A stretch of DNA of 64,000 nucleotides from Nocardioides sp. W7 (GTDB lineage Bacteria; Actinomycetota; Actinomycetes; Propionibacteriales; Nocardioidaceae), in the NCBI RefSeq assembly GCF_022919075.1, contig NZ_CP095078.1:930001-994000 (forward strand), in the 5' to 3' direction. Every line of letters starts with the position of its first letter. Position 1 is the first letter of the stretch. This document shows, in pieces, positions 53,857-63,005 of the stretch. The notes under the pieces were generated by a model that was not told the DNA's origin, did not search any database, and saw nothing but the letters and a program-made list of their open reading frames with translations. The position numbers were made by a program, and so were the translations under genes.

Positions 53857-56741
53857 CGCTTCACGAGCGCGGGGAGCACGTCGAGCAGCTGCCGTCCGGC
53901 CTCGGCGGGGGTCCGGCCGGCACCGGCCGCCCAGGCCTCGGCGTACGACTGCTCGCCGAGCGCGGCCCGGGCGTGCCGCAGACCGGCGTCGAGCCGCACC
54001 GCCTCGGCGCCGTACGCCGCGTCGGTCCCGGAGGTCGCGGCGACCAGCTCCACCAGCTCCCGGGCCGCCCCGAGCCGCTCCAGCAGGGGTACGACGTTGC
54101 GCAGGCAGGTGAGGAAGAGCACCGCGTTGCCGGACGCGATCCAGTGCCGGACCGCCCGGCAGGTGTGGTCGACGGTGTCGGTCGTCAGCGGCCCGACCCG
54201 GCAGCGGATGGCGGTGTCGACGGTGGTGGCGATGCCGAGCACCAGCCGGTTGTCGACCGGCGTGGCGATCCGGATCGCGGCGGCCGTGGCGGCGAGGGCG
54301 CGCTGCGGGTCGGAGTCGGCCAGCACCTCGGCCTCGGCGTACCGCACGAACGCCGACCAGGTCGGGTTGCCGGACCGGGTCGCGGCACGGTGCGCGACGG
54401 CGAGCAGGTGGGTGGCGTCCCGGCCGGCGTACGTCTCGGCGAGCACCATGCCGACCGCGGCGGCGGCCGCGTGCGACCAGGCTCCGGCGGCGTTGGCGGC
54501 GTCGTACCCCTCCTGGCTGCAGCGCATCGACTCGTCGAGGTCGCCCACGGCGAGCGCGATGTCGGACAGTGCGTCGAGCGCCCGGGCCGCGGTCACCGAG
54601 CCGGGCTCCGCGAGCGCCACGGCCCGCTCGCCGTGGGCACGGGCGTCGTCGTGCGCGCCCGTCATCCAGTGGTACGACGCCGCGCAGACGTGCAGCGCGG
54701 CCGTCTCGGCGGCGCCGCCGAGCGCGAGCACGTCGAGCGACCAGCGCAGCGCGTCGGGTCGCAGCCGGTAGTACGCCCAGCGGTCGAGGCCGCCGACCAG
54801 CCGCGCGGCGAGCGCGGCCTCGCCGCCGGCGACCGCCCAGCGGACCGCCGCGGCGACATCCGCGTGGGCGGCGTCCAGGCGTGCCCCGCACGCTGCCTCG
54901 TCCGGGCCGAGCAGGCCGACGGCGGCCTCCTCGACCAGGTCCGCGGCCCAGCCGGCGTGCGCCCGGCGCCCGGTCGCCCGTTCGGCGTCGTCGAGCCGGC
55001 TGTGGGCGTAGGCCCGAAGCGTCTCGAGCATGCGGTACTCGCCGTGGCCCACGGGTCCGGGCCGGACCAGCAGGGACCGCTCGGTGAGCACGCCGACGAG
55101 GTCGTCGGCGTCCGGACCGAGCACCGCCTCGGCGGCGTCGAGGTCGAAGCGCCCGACGAAGACCGAGAGCCGCAGGAAGGCCGAGCGCTCCTCGGCGGCG
55201 AGCAGGTCGACCGACCAGGCGATCGTCGCGCTCAGGGTGTGCTGGCGACTGGGCCCGCGCCGCCCGGTGGAGCGGAGCAGGTCGAGCCGGTCGATCAGCC
55301 GGGCGTGCAGGTCGTCGAGGGTGAACGCGCCGACCCGGCCCGCGGCGAGCTCGATGGCGAGCGGGAGGCCGTCGAGGTGGCGGACCAGGTCCGCGATGGT
55401 CCGCAGCGTGGTGTCGTCGACGACCAGGTCGGGTGCGACCGCCCGAGCCCGCTCGACGAAGAGCGCGACCGCCGGCGACTCGGCCTGACCCGTCCCGGTG
55501 ACCGGCAGCTGCAGCGGGGGCAGCGGGAGGACCTGCTCCCCGGTGGCCGCCAGCCGCTCCCGGGAGGTGGCGAGCACGCGGACGCGGGGGCCGGCGGCCA
55601 GCAGGTCCTCGGCGAGCTCGGTGAGCACGCCCAGCAGGTGCTCGCAGTTGTCGAGCACCAGGATCCGGTCGGCCGACGCCACCCGGTGCCGGACCGCCTC
55701 CGCCAGGGTCGCGCCCGGGAAGGCCTCGACGCCGAGGGCCCCGGCGACCGCGGGCAGCACGTCCGTCGGGTCGGTGACGGTCGCCAGGTCGACCCACCAG
55801 TGCCGACGCTCGCGGACGACGTGGGCGGCGAGCGTCGTCTTGCCGACCCCGCCCGGACCGACCACGGTGACGCAGCGGTGCAGGCCGAGCAGCCGGTCCA
55901 GGGAGGCGATCTGGGCGTCGCGGCCGTGCAGTCGCGGCCCGGCCGGCCGCTCGGGCGGGGTGTGCGTCCCCGTCGTCCGGGGGCGTACGACGCTCAGCCG
56001 GCGCGCCGGCGCGGGCCGGCGCTGCAGCAGCTCCTGCTGCAGCGCGACCAGCTCGGGGGAGGGGTCCAGCCCGAGCTCGTCGGCGAGCAGCCGGCGGTGC
56101 GAGGCGAACGCGGCGAGCGCACCGGCCACGTCGCCGGTGTGGTGCAGCGCGGTCATCAGCAGGCCGACGCCGCGCTCGCGGAGCGGCTCGTCGGCGACCA
56201 GCAGGCGCAGCTCGCCCAAGGCCCGGTCGGCGCGGTCCGCCTCCAGCAGCGCGGCGGCCCGCTCCTCCAGGGCCGCCAGTCGCGCCTCGGTCAGCCGCAG
56301 CGACTCGCCGGCGGCCAGGTCGGTGGCCAGCGCGCCCCACGCGGGTCCCCGCCACCGGGCCAGCGCGGCGTCGTACCTCTCCACGCGGGCGGCGGCGCCC
56401 TCCCCGGCGACCGGGGCGACCTGGGTCAGGAAGTCGTCGGAGTCCAGCCGCAGGCCGGCGGCGTCGATCCGGTAGCCCGACCCGGTCCGCTCCACCAGGG
56501 CGGCCCGCTCGGCCAGCGCCCGGCGTACCCGCGCGACCGTCGTGTGCAGGGCCGCCCGGGCGTCGCCCGGCGGGTCGGTGCCCCAGACGTCGTCGACCAG
56601 CCGCTCGGCGCCCAGCACCCGGCCCCGGGCGAGCACCAGCGCGGCGAGCAGCCGCCCCGGCCGTCCCGCGGGGAAGGGCGTCGGCCCGCGCGCCAGCACG
56701 AGCTCGGGCTCGCCGAGCACGCGCACCGACACGGGGGTCAT
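53853..56741 (-). CDS. AfsR/SARP-type transcriptional regulator with NB-ARC ATPase
   Basis: Regulator of 962 residues. An OmpR-like winged helix spans about 1-90 (GRLLAALVLARGRVLGAERL then TTVARVRRAL). The BTAD helical domain spans about 95-245. NB-ARC follows with GPGGVGKTT at 285-293, LVLDNCEHLLG near 352 and GLPLAIELAA. The C-terminal 400 residues are TPR-like. Proteins of this type activate secondary-metabolite or stress genes when ATP and partner signals allow. The start at 56741 (CATCCT 6 nt upstream) is divergent from the methyltransferase gene, a likely target. Confidence 0.9.
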   Translation of the reverse strand: MTPVSVRVLGEPELVLARGPTPFPAGRPGRLLAALVLARGRVLGAERLVDDVWGTDPPGDARAALHTTVARVRRALAERAALVERTGSGYRIDAAGLRLDSDDFLTQVAPVAGEGAAARVERYDAALARWRGPAWGALATDLAAGESLRLTEARLAALEERAAALLEADRADRALGELRLLVADEPLRERGVGLLMTALHHTGDVAGALAAFASHRRLLADELGLDPSPELVALQQELLQRRPAPARRLSVVRPRTTGTHTPPERPAGPRLHGRDAQIASLDRLLGLHRCVTVVGPGGVGKTTLAAHVVRERRHWWVDLATVTDPTDVLPAVAGALGVEAFPGATLAEAVRHRVASADRILVLDNCEHLLGVLTELAEDLLAAGPRVRVLATSRERLAATGEQVLPLPPLQLPVTGTGQAESPAVALFVERARAVAPDLVVDDTTLRTIADLVRHLDGLPLAIELAAGRVGAFTLDDLHARLIDRLDLLRSTGRRGPSRQHTLSATIAWSVDLLAAEERSAFLRLSVFVGRFDLDAAEAVLGPDADDLVGVLTERSLLVRPGPVGHGEYRMLETLRAYAHSRLDDAERATGRRAHAGWAADLVEEAAVGLLGPDEAACGARLDAAHADVAAAVRWAVAGGEAALAARLVGGLDRWAYYRLRPDALRWSLDVLALGGAAETAALHVCAASYHWMTGAHDDARAHGERAVALAEPGSVTAARALDALSDIALAVGDLDESMRCSQEGYDAANAAGAWSHAAAAAVGMVLAETYAGRDATHLLAVAHRAATRSGNPTWSAFVRYAEAEVLADSDPQRALAATAAAIRIATPVDNRLVLGIATTVDTAIRCRVGPLTTDTVDHTCRAVRHWIASGNAVLFLTCLRNVVPLLERLGAARELVELVAATSGTDAAYGAEAVRLDAGLRHARAALGEQSYAEAWAAGAGRTPAEAGRQLLDVLPALVKR

Positions 56742-56804
56742 CCGCTCAGGATGGGCCCGTCCGGCGCCCCGCGCCACGGGATTCCCCGGCCGCTCGCGGC
56801 GGGT

Positions 56805-56818
56805 GTCAGCCGGCTGAC
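56805..56818. promoter_or_regulatory. Perfect palindrome between the AfsR-like and methyltransferase genes
   Basis: GTCAGCCGGCTGAC is a perfect 14-nt palindrome in the 141-nt divergent region, with a further CTGTCAG half-site at 56825-56831. It could be the operator of the AfsR-like regulator or of another protein. Confidence 0.4.
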
Positions 56819-56882
56819 CGCCGCCTGTCAGTCCGGCCGCGCACGCTGCGAGCAGGAACCGACCCGATCAGCTGGAGGACCC

Positions 56883-57944
56883 ATGAAGACCGACGACCTC
56901 GCCGAGCGCCTGTTCGGCTCCGTGCTCGGCGCCCTGGACGTGCTGTCGCTGCACGTCGGCGACCAGCTCGGCCTGTACCGCCTGCTCCACCAGCGCGGAC
57001 CCTGCACCGTGGCGGAGGCCGCGGTCGGCGCCGGGATGCAGGAGCGCTACGCCCGGGAGTGGCTCGAGCAGCAGACCGTCGCCGGGCTGCTGGAAGTCGA
57101 CGACCCGGCGCTGCCCGCCGACGTCCGCCGCTACGCGATCCCCGACGAGCACGTGCCCGTCCTCGTCGACCCCGACTCGGTCGCCTACTTCACGCCGTTC
57201 GCCCGGATGGTCGCCGCGGCCGCGGCCCAGCTGCCGGCACTGCTCACGGCGTACCGCGAGGGCGGCGGCGTCGGCTGGAGCGAGTACGGCGCGCTGATGC
57301 GTACCGCCCAGGCCGACGCCAACCGGCCGCTGTTCCTCAACCTGCTCGGCCACGAGTGGCTGCCGGCGGTGCCGGACGTGCACCGGATCCTGAGCGAGGG
57401 AGGACGGGTGGCCGACATCGGCTGCGGCGACGGCTGGTCCTCGATCGGGATCGCGCTGTCCTACCCCGCCGCCCGGGTGACCGGCTTCGACGTCGACCCC
57501 GACTCGGTGGACGCGGCCCGCAGGAACGCGGCGTCGTACGGCCTCGACGACCGGGTCGGCTTCCACCTGGTCGACGCCGCGGAGGCCCCCGGTGCGGGCA
57601 CCTTCGACCTGGCGACCGCCTTCGAGTGCGTCCACGACCTGCCCGATCCGGTGGCGGTGCTCGCGGGCGCGCGCCGGCTGCTGAGGGAGGGCGGCTCGCT
57701 GATCGTGATGGACGAGCGGGTGCCCGAGGAGTTCACCGGCCCCGGGGACCCGGTGGAGCAGCTGATGTACGGCATCTCGCTGCTGGTCTGCCTGCCCGAC
57801 GGGTTGTCGCACGAGCCCTCGGTCGGCACCGGCACCGTGATGCGACCCGCCGTGCTGCGGGGGTACGCCGAGCAGGCCGGCTTCGGCTCGGTCGAGGTGC
57901 TCCCGATCGAGCACGAGATGTTCCGCTTCTACCGGCTGTCGTGA
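56883..57944 (+). CDS. Class I SAM-dependent methyltransferase with N-terminal winged helix
   Basis: Methyltransferase of 353 residues. The first 90 residues are a helical/winged-helix dimerisation region (YARE-WLEQQTVAGLLEV). The SAM-binding motif I is VADIGCGDG at 176-184, with an acidic post-motif (FDVDPDSV) and FECVHDLPDPV as motif II-III. The layout resembles the mycobacterial Rv2258c group of unknown substrate. A clear GGAGGA ribosome site lies 5-8 nt upstream. It is divergent from the AfsR-like gene. Confidence 0.88.
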   Translation: MKTDDLAERLFGSVLGALDVLSLHVGDQLGLYRLLHQRGPCTVAEAAVGAGMQERYAREWLEQQTVAGLLEVDDPALPADVRRYAIPDEHVPVLVDPDSVAYFTPFARMVAAAAAQLPALLTAYREGGGVGWSEYGALMRTAQADANRPLFLNLLGHEWLPAVPDVHRILSEGGRVADIGCGDGWSSIGIALSYPAARVTGFDVDPDSVDAARRNAASYGLDDRVGFHLVDAAEAPGAGTFDLATAFECVHDLPDPVAVLAGARRLLREGGSLIVMDERVPEEFTGPGDPVEQLMYGISLLVCLPDGLSHEPSVGTGTVMRPAVLRGYAEQAGFGSVEVLPIEHEMFRFYRLS

Positions 57945-57945
57945 G

Positions 57946-58695
57946 TCAGGAGTAGTCGTAGAGCGGGCACCCGGCGCTGGTGACCCGGCTCCACACCTGC
58001 TTGTCGAGGACGCCGTTCTCCGGCAGCTTCGCGTTGGCGCGCACCACGTTGACGCGGTCCGCCGTGGGGCGGTCGTACACGCCGGTGCGGTTCGCCTCCG
58101 TGAGCCGGACCGCCTCGTCCGCGCGCAGCTCGGCGTCGATGGTGATCAGCATGTCCTGCAGCTCGCCGATCCAGATCCGGTTGCCCGGGTCGCTCGCTGC
58201 GGGTGTCCCGATCTCGAGAGGCGGGGCCGCGTCGGCCGCGACCTCGCACAGGCACATGGCCCGCTGGTCGCTGCCGGCGCGCAGGAACGTCACGTTGTCG
58301 CGCTGGTGGGCCCGCTCGGTCAGCCGGGCCAGGCAGAGGTCGGTGCGGTCGCCGGGGCCGGTGTAGACGACCCACCGAGGGGCCGCCGTGGAGCGAGCCG
58401 GGGTCCAGCGGGCGTCGCAGGAACGCTGGGTGTCGAGGTAGCGGAGGTCCTCGTCGGGGGTGTTGACGACCTCGGTCCGCAGCGCCGCGGGTCGGTCGCC
58501 GAAGCCCACGACCAGGACGGCCTCGCCGGTGCACTCGAGGTTGACCAGCGGGAGGTTGATGCCGAGCGGATCGGCGACGGGGGCCGGACGCGGGTCCCGG
58601 GCACCCCCATCCTCGTCGTCGAGCAGGGCGGTCGTGACACCGCCGCCGGCGCCGAGCACGGCGGCAACGACGAGAGCGACGAGCCGGGCACGCAT
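57946..58695 (-). CDS. Secreted protein with C-terminal peptidoglycan-binding-like segment
   Basis: Protein of 249 residues with an N-terminal signal or anchor helix (about 4-26). The middle has several cysteines (LECTG, RSCDARW, DLCLAR, MCLCEV). The C-terminal 45 residues (GVYDRPTADRVNVVRANAKL then NGVLDKQVW) resemble the PG-binding helix bundle. TAGGGT ends 7 nt before the ATG. It is convergent with the methyltransferase gene across 1 nt. Confidence 0.65.
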   Translation of the reverse strand: MRARLVALVVAAVLGAGGGVTTALLDDEDGGARDPRPAPVADPLGINLPLVNLECTGEAVLVVGFGDRPAALRTEVVNTPDEDLRYLDTQRSCDARWTPARSTAAPRWVVYTGPGDRTDLCLARLTERAHQRDNVTFLRAGSDQRAMCLCEVAADAAPPLEIGTPAASDPGNRIWIGELQDMLITIDAELRADEAVRLTEANRTGVYDRPTADRVNVVRANAKLPENGVLDKQVWSRVTSAGCPLYDYS

Positions 58696-58705
58696 GGCCC
58701 TGACC

Positions 58706-59275
58706 CTACGAGACCCCCAGCGCTCCGAGGGCCATCCGCACCAAGAGCTCGTGCATCGGCTCGTCGGGCAGCAGTCCGCTGTGCGGGGTGGAGTTGATCA
58801 GCCCGAACGCGGCGTGGGCCATCGCGCGGGCGGGGTCGAGGGCGAGTCCGGCGTGCACCCGGCGCAGCTGGTCGGCCCACAGGTCGACGTAGGCGCGCTG
58901 CAGGGCGCGGACCTGTTCGCGCGCGTCGTCGGGCAGTGACTCCCAGTCGCGGTCCTGGACGACGATCAGCGCCCGGTGCCGCAGCGCGAAGTCGGCGTGC
59001 CAGTCGACGAGGGCCCGGACGGCGCCGGTGGCGCTCGTCGCGCGCCCGGCCCGCTCGCGCCCGACCGCGAGCAGCTCCTCGCTGATCGAGACCAGCATCG
59101 CCGCGAGCACGGCGTCCTTGGACGGGAAGTGCTTGTAGAGCGCCGGACCGGAGATGCCGCAGGCCGCGCCGAGGTCGGCGACGGAGACCCCGTGGAACCC
59201 GCGGGCGGCGAACAGCTCGGCAGCCGTCGCGAGGATCTGGTCGCGCCGCGTGGGGGCCTCGGCGGCGCTGGTCAT
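58706..59275 (-). CDS. TetR-family regulator of the leucine-catabolism operon
   Basis: Regulator of 189 residues. The helix-turn-helix is at about 30-55 (VSVADLGAACGISGPALYKH, preceding FPSK). It is divergent from the methylcrotonyl-CoA carboxylase-type genes, the usual place for their TetR repressor. TAGCCT lies 6 nt before the ATG (leaderless). The near-perfect palindrome at 59335-59352 is the expected operator. Confidence 0.85.
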   Translation of the reverse strand: MTSAAEAPTRRDQILATAAELFAARGFHGVSVADLGAACGISGPALYKHFPSKDAVLAAMLVSISEELLAVGRERAGRATSATGAVRALVDWHADFALRHRALIVVQDRDWESLPDDAREQVRALQRAYVDLWADQLRRVHAGLALDPARAMAHAAFGLINSTPHSGLLPDEPMHELLVRMALGALGVS

Positions 59276-59334
59276 GGGCTCAGGCTATCGGCGTGCGGCC
59301 CTGCCCCCGCGACGGCGTCCGCCCTGGCGCCGGC

Positions 59335-59352
59335 GGTTAACGATCGCTAACC
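59335..59352. promoter_or_regulatory. Candidate TetR operator overlapping the carboxylase -10
   Basis: GGTTAACGATCGCTAACC is palindromic at 16 of 18 positions. Its right half overlaps TAACCT (59348-59353), which lies 6 nt before the GTG of the carboxyltransferase gene, so bound repressor would block RNA polymerase. Confidence 0.65.
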
Positions 59353-59359
59353 TGGGCCC

Positions 59360-60880
59360 GTGGCAGACATGAGGGACCTGGTCGTCGAGCTGCGCGAGCG
59401 ACTGGCGGTGGCCCGGCAGGGCGGCAGCGAGGCCGCTCGCCGCAAGCACACCGACCGCGGCAAGCTGCTGGTGCGCGAGCGGGTCGACCGGCTGCTGGAC
59501 CCGGGCAGCCCGTTCCTGGAGCTGAGCCCGCTGGCGGCGTACGACCTGTACGGCGGGGGAGTGGCCGCCGCCGGCGTGGTCACCGGGATCGGCCGGGTCC
59601 ACGGTCGCGAGGTGGTGGTCGTCGCCAACGACGCCACGGTGAAGGGCGGCACCTACTACCCGCTGACGGTCAAGAAGCACCTGCGCGCGCAGGCCGTCGC
59701 GTCCGAGAACCACCTCCCGTGCGTCTACCTCGTCGACTCCGGCGGGGCGTTCCTGCCGATGCAGGACGAGGTGTTCCCCGACCGCGAGCACTTCGGTCGG
59801 ATCTTCTTCAACCAGGCCAATCTCTCCGCGCGCGGGATCCCGCAGATCGCGGCGGTCATGGGCTCGTGCACCGCGGGCGGCGCCTACGTGCCGGCGATGA
59901 GCGACGAGACCGTGATCGTGCGCGACCAGGGCACGATCTTCCTCGGCGGCCCGCCGCTGGTGAAGGCCGCGACCGGGGAGGTCGTGACCGCCGAGGAGCT
60001 CGGTGGCGGCGAGGTGCACGCGCGCACCTCCGGCGTCGTCGACCACCTCGCCGACGACGACGCGCACGCGCTGGCCATCGTGCGGGGGATCGTGGACACC
60101 CTTCGACCGGCGCCCGTGGCCCCCTGGGAGATCCGGCCGGTCGAGGAGCCGCTGGAGGACCCGGCCTCGCTCTACGACGTCGTCCCGGCGGAGGTCCGCT
60201 CGCCGTACGACGTCCGCGAGGTGATCCGCCGCGTCGTCGACGGCTCGCGGTTTCAGGAGTTCAAGAGGCTGTACGGCGAGACGCTGGTGACCGGCTTCGC
60301 GCACATCTGGGGCCACCCGGTCGGGATCGTGGCGAACAACGGGATCCTGTTCAGCGAGTCGGCGCTCAAGGGCGCGCACTTCATCGAGCTGTGCAACCAG
60401 CGCGGCATCCCGCTGGTCTTCCTGCAGAACATCTCCGGCTTCATGGTCGGCCGGGAGTACGAGAACAAGGGCATCGCCCGCGACGGCGCGAAGCTCGTCA
60501 CGGCGGTCGCGTGCAGCGTGGTCCCGAAGTTCACCGTCGTGATCGGCGGCTCGTTCGGGGCGGGCAACTACGGCATGTGCGGGCGGGCCTACGACCCGCG
60601 GTTCCTGTGGATGTGGCCCAACGCGCGGATCTCGGTGATGGGCGGGGAGCAGGCCGCGTCGGTGCTCGCGACCGTCGCCGGTCGCCCTGAGGACGAGGAG
60701 TTCAAGGCCCCGATCCGCGACCAGTACGAGTCCCAGGGTTCGCCGTACTTCGCCACCGCCCGGCTCTGGGACGACGGCATCATCGACCCCGCCGACACTC
60801 GCCGGGTGCTCGGCCTGGGGCTCGCCGCCGCGGCGAACGCGCCGGTGCCGGAGCCCTCCTACGGCGTCTTTCGGATGTGA
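59360..60880 (+). CDS. Acyl-CoA carboxylase beta subunit (methylcrotonyl-CoA type)
   Basis: Carboxyltransferase of 506 residues that moves CO2 from biotin to the acyl-Co[38 protein letters not shown] and [14 protein letters not shown] (oxyanion and acyl-CoA sites), [15 protein letters not shown] and [19 protein letters not shown] are all typical of MccB. Methylcrotonyl specificity is inferred from these and from HMG-CoA lyase downstream. The GTG at 59360 is supported by the -10 spacing; ATG at 59369 is the alternative. The gene for the biotin subunit follows after 64 nt. Confidence 0.92.
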   Translation: MADMRDLVVELRERLAVARQGGSEAARRKHTDRGKLLVRERVDRLLDPGSPFLELSPLAAYDLYGGGVAAAGVVTGIGRVHGREVVVVANDATVKGGTYYPLTVKKHLRAQAVASENHLPCVYLVDSGGAFLPMQDEVFPDREHFGRIFFNQANLSARGIPQIAAVMGSCTAGGAYVPAMSDETVIVRDQGTIFLGGPPLVKAATGEVVTAEELGGGEVHARTSGVVDHLADDDAHALAIVRGIVDTLRPAPVAPWEIRPVEEPLEDPASLYDVVPAEVRSPYDVREVIRRVVDGSRFQEFKRLYGETLVTGFAHIWGHPVGIVANNGILFSESALKGAHFIELCNQRGIPLVFLQNISGFMVGREYENKGIARDGAKLVTAVACSVVPKFTVVIGGSFGAGNYGMCGRAYDPRFLWMWPNARISVMGGEQAASVLATVAGRPEDEEFKAPIRDQYESQGSPYFATARLWDDGIIDPADTRRVLGLGLAAAANAPVPEPSYGVFRM

Positions 60881-60890
60881 GGGCCGCAGT

Positions 60891-60930
60891 GACGCACGAG
60901 GAACGAGCGCGTCGAAACCCGCCGACGTTC
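60891..60930. repeat. Degenerate REP-like element between the carboxylase genes
   Basis: GTGACGCACGAGGAACGAGC followed by GCGTCGAAACCC resembles the 3' half of the 45-bp unit repeated at 61331-61510 (GTGAGGAACGAGCGGGCGTA then TCGAGATTCCC). It lies in the 64-nt gap between the two carboxylase genes, just upstream of the GAGGAGA ribosome site. Confidence 0.5.
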
Positions 60931-60944
60931 ACCGAGGAGAGTTG

Positions 60945-62984
60945 ATGATCGAGTCCCTCTGCATCGCCAACCGCGGCGAGATCGCCGTCCGCGTGATGCG
61001 CACCGCGGCCCGCCTCGGCATCCGCACCGTCGCCGTGTTCACCGAGCCCGACGCCACGGCCCCGCACGTCCGGGCCGCGGACGAGGCGGTGCTCGTGGCG
61101 TCGTACCTCGATGTCGACGCGGTGGTCGCCGCCGCCGTCGCCACGGGTGCGGACGCGGTGCACCCGGGCTACGGCTTCCTCTCCGAGCGAGCCGCCTTCG
61201 CCCGTGCGGTGCTCGACGCCGGCCTGCTCTTCGTCGGCCCGTCGGCCGAGGTGATGGACGCGATGGGACGCAAGGACGCGGCCCGCGAGGTCGCCATCGC
61301 GGCCGGGGTGCCGGTGGTGCCGAGCGACTCCGGAGGTTTCGGTGATCGAGTAGCCCGTGAGGAACGAGGGGGCGTCGGAGGTTTCGGTGATCGAGTAGCC
61401 CGTGAGGAACGAGGGGGCGTCGGAGGTTTCGGTGATCGAGTAGCCCGTGAGGAACGAGGGGGCGTCGGAGGTTTCGGTGATCGAGTAGCCCGTGAGGAAC
61501 GAGCGGGCGTATCGAGATTCCCGGTCCTGGTGAAGGCGGCCGCCGGCGGCGGCGGCAAGGGCATGCGCGTCGTCCGCTCCGCCGAGGAGATGGAGGAGGC
61601 GGTGGCCGCCGCGAAGCGCGAGGCCCTCAGCGCATTCGGCGACGACACCATGCTGGTCGAGAAGTACGTCGAGCGCGGCCGGCACGTCGAGGTCCAGGTG
61701 CTGGCCGACACCCACGGCACGGTGCTGCACCTGTTCGAGCGCGACTGCTCCACCCAGCGCCGGCACCAGAAGGTGCTGGAGGAGGCGCCCGCACCCACCA
61801 TCACCCCCGAGGTGCGCGAGCTGGTGACGTCGTCGGCCGTGGCGCTCGCCCGCCAGGTCGGGTACGTCGGCGCGGGGACCGTGGAGTTCCTGGTCGACGA
61901 CGAGACGGGCGAGGCGTACTTCCTGGAGATGAACACCCGGCTCCAGGTCGAGCACCCGGTCACCGAGCTCGTCACCGGGCTGGACCTGGTCGAGCTGCAG
62001 CTGCGGGTCGCCGCCGGTGAGCCGCTGGGGCTGACCCAGGACGACGTCCGCTGCGAGGGGCACGCCATCGAGGCCCGGGTGTACGCCGAGGACGCCTTCG
62101 GCGGCTTCCTGCCCCAGGCCGGGGCGACCTCCATCGTGCGCTGGCCCGCGAGCGCCCGCGTCGACCACGCCCTGGAGCCGGACCAGGTCGTGAGCACCTC
62201 GTACGACCCGATGCTGGGCAAGGTGGTCGTGCACGGCCCGGACCGCGAGTCGGCCCGGCGGGCCCTGGTCGCCGCGCTCGACGAGACGGTGATCCTCGGG
62301 CTGACCACCAACACCGGGTTCCTGAGGGCGCTGGCCGCGGGCGAGGCGTTCCGTGACGCGGCCATCGACACCGCCTGGCTGGACCGGCACGAGGTGGCTC
62401 CGCCCGACCCCGACCTCCCGCGTCTCTTCGTGGCCTGGGTGAGCGCGCTGCTCACCGTGGTCGGCGACACCGGTCACCCGTTCCAGGCCGACGGGTTCCG
62501 GCTGGGTGCGCCGCCCGCGCCGACGCTGGTCGCGCTCGAACGGGAGGTCGTCGTGGACCGGCACGCGGGCACCGTCGACGGCGTACCCGTGCGTCAGCTG
62601 GCCGCCGCCGACCACGTCCTGGAGCTGGCCGTCGACGGCCGCCGGGTGCGGATGGTGGTGAATGTGCAGCGGGACGTCGCCGAGGCGTCGTACCAGGGTC
62701 AGCGGTTCGTCTTCGCCCGTCCCGACGCCCTGGCCGACCACGGTCCGCTCGCCGGCGACGGCCTGGTCACCGCCCCGATGCCCGGCACGGTCCTCGAGGT
62801 CCGGGTCGAGCCGGGCACGACTGTCGCGGAAGGCGACCCGCTGGGCATGCTGGAGGCGATGAAGATGGAGCTCACCCTGCGCGCGCCCTTCGCCGGCACG
62901 GTCGTCGCGGTCGACGTCGCCGCCGGCCAGCGGGTCGCCCTCGGTGCGGTCCTGTTCCACGTGGAACCGGAGGAGGTCACATGA
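60945..62984 (+). CDS. Biotin carboxylase/BCCP alpha subunit with in-frame repeat insertion
   Basis: Protein of 679 residues that carboxylates its own biotin. The N-terminal biotin carboxylase domain begins IANRGEIAVRV. The ATP-grasp region has KAAAGGGGKGM near 195, then QRRHQKVLEEAPAP and EMNTRLQVEHPVTE. The C-terminal biotinyl domain has EAMKM with the target Lys at 640. Residues 130-189 are four tandem copies of GGFGDRVAREERGGV, which replace or extend the short linker that normally lies between VPVVP and the first ATP-grasp strand (FPVLVKA). A single copy would match normal linker length. The start at 60945 follows GAGGAGA; a TTG directly before it is rejected. Confidence 0.92.
   Translation: MIESLCIANRGEIAVRVMRTAARLGIRTVAVFTEPDATAPHVRAADEAVLVASYLDVDAVVAAAVATGADAVHPGYGFLSERAAFARAVLDAGLLFVGPSAEVMDAMGRKDAAREVAIAAGVPVVPSDSGGFGDRVAREERGGVGGFGDRVAREERGGVGGFGDRVAREERGGVGGFGDRVAREERAGVSRFPVLVKAAAGGGGKGMRVVRSAEEMEEAVAAAKREALSAFGDDTMLVEKYVERGRHVEVQVLADTHGTVLHLFERDCSTQRRHQKVLEEAPAPTITPEVRELVTSSAVALARQVGYVGAGTVEFLVDDETGEAYFLEMNTRLQVEHPVTELVTGLDLVELQLRVAAGEPLGLTQDDVRCEGHAIEARVYAEDAFGGFLPQAGATSIVRWPASARVDHALEPDQVVSTSYDPMLGKVVVHGPDRESARRALVAALDETVILGLTTNTGFLRALAAGEAFRDAAIDTAWLDRHEVAPPDPDLPRLFVAWVSALLTVVGDTGHPFQADGFRLGAPPAPTLVALEREVVVDRHAGTVDGVPVRQLAAADHVLELAVDGRRVRMVVNVQRDVAEASYQGQRFVFARPDALADHGPLAGDGLVTAPMPGTVLEVRVEPGTTVAEGDPLGMLEAMKMELTLRAPFAGTVVAVDVAAGQRVALGAVLFHVEPEEVT
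61331..61510 (+). repeat. Four tandem 45-bp units of a REP-like element inside a coding sequence
   Basis: Units start at 61331, 61376, 61421 and 61466 with no spacers. Units 1-3 are identical; unit 4 differs by GAGCGG for GAGGGG and continues into TATCGAGATTCC. Each unit contains GATCGAGTAGCCCG and GAGGAACGAG. As 45 is divisible by three, the reading frame is kept in all copies on the plus strand, and the minus strand is open as well. Confidence 0.95.
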
Positions 62985-63005
62985 GTCCCACGGGCAACTG
63001 TGGTT

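Noticed and set aside
53973..56880. Long plus-strand open frame running into the methyltransferase gene
   Set aside because: The part before 56883 is the shadow of the AfsR-like gene; only the segment from 56883, after a good ribosome site, is protein-like.
61331..61510. Possible CRISPR array
   Set aside because: The four 45-bp units are contiguous with no spacers, lie inside a coding frame, and no cas gene is near.
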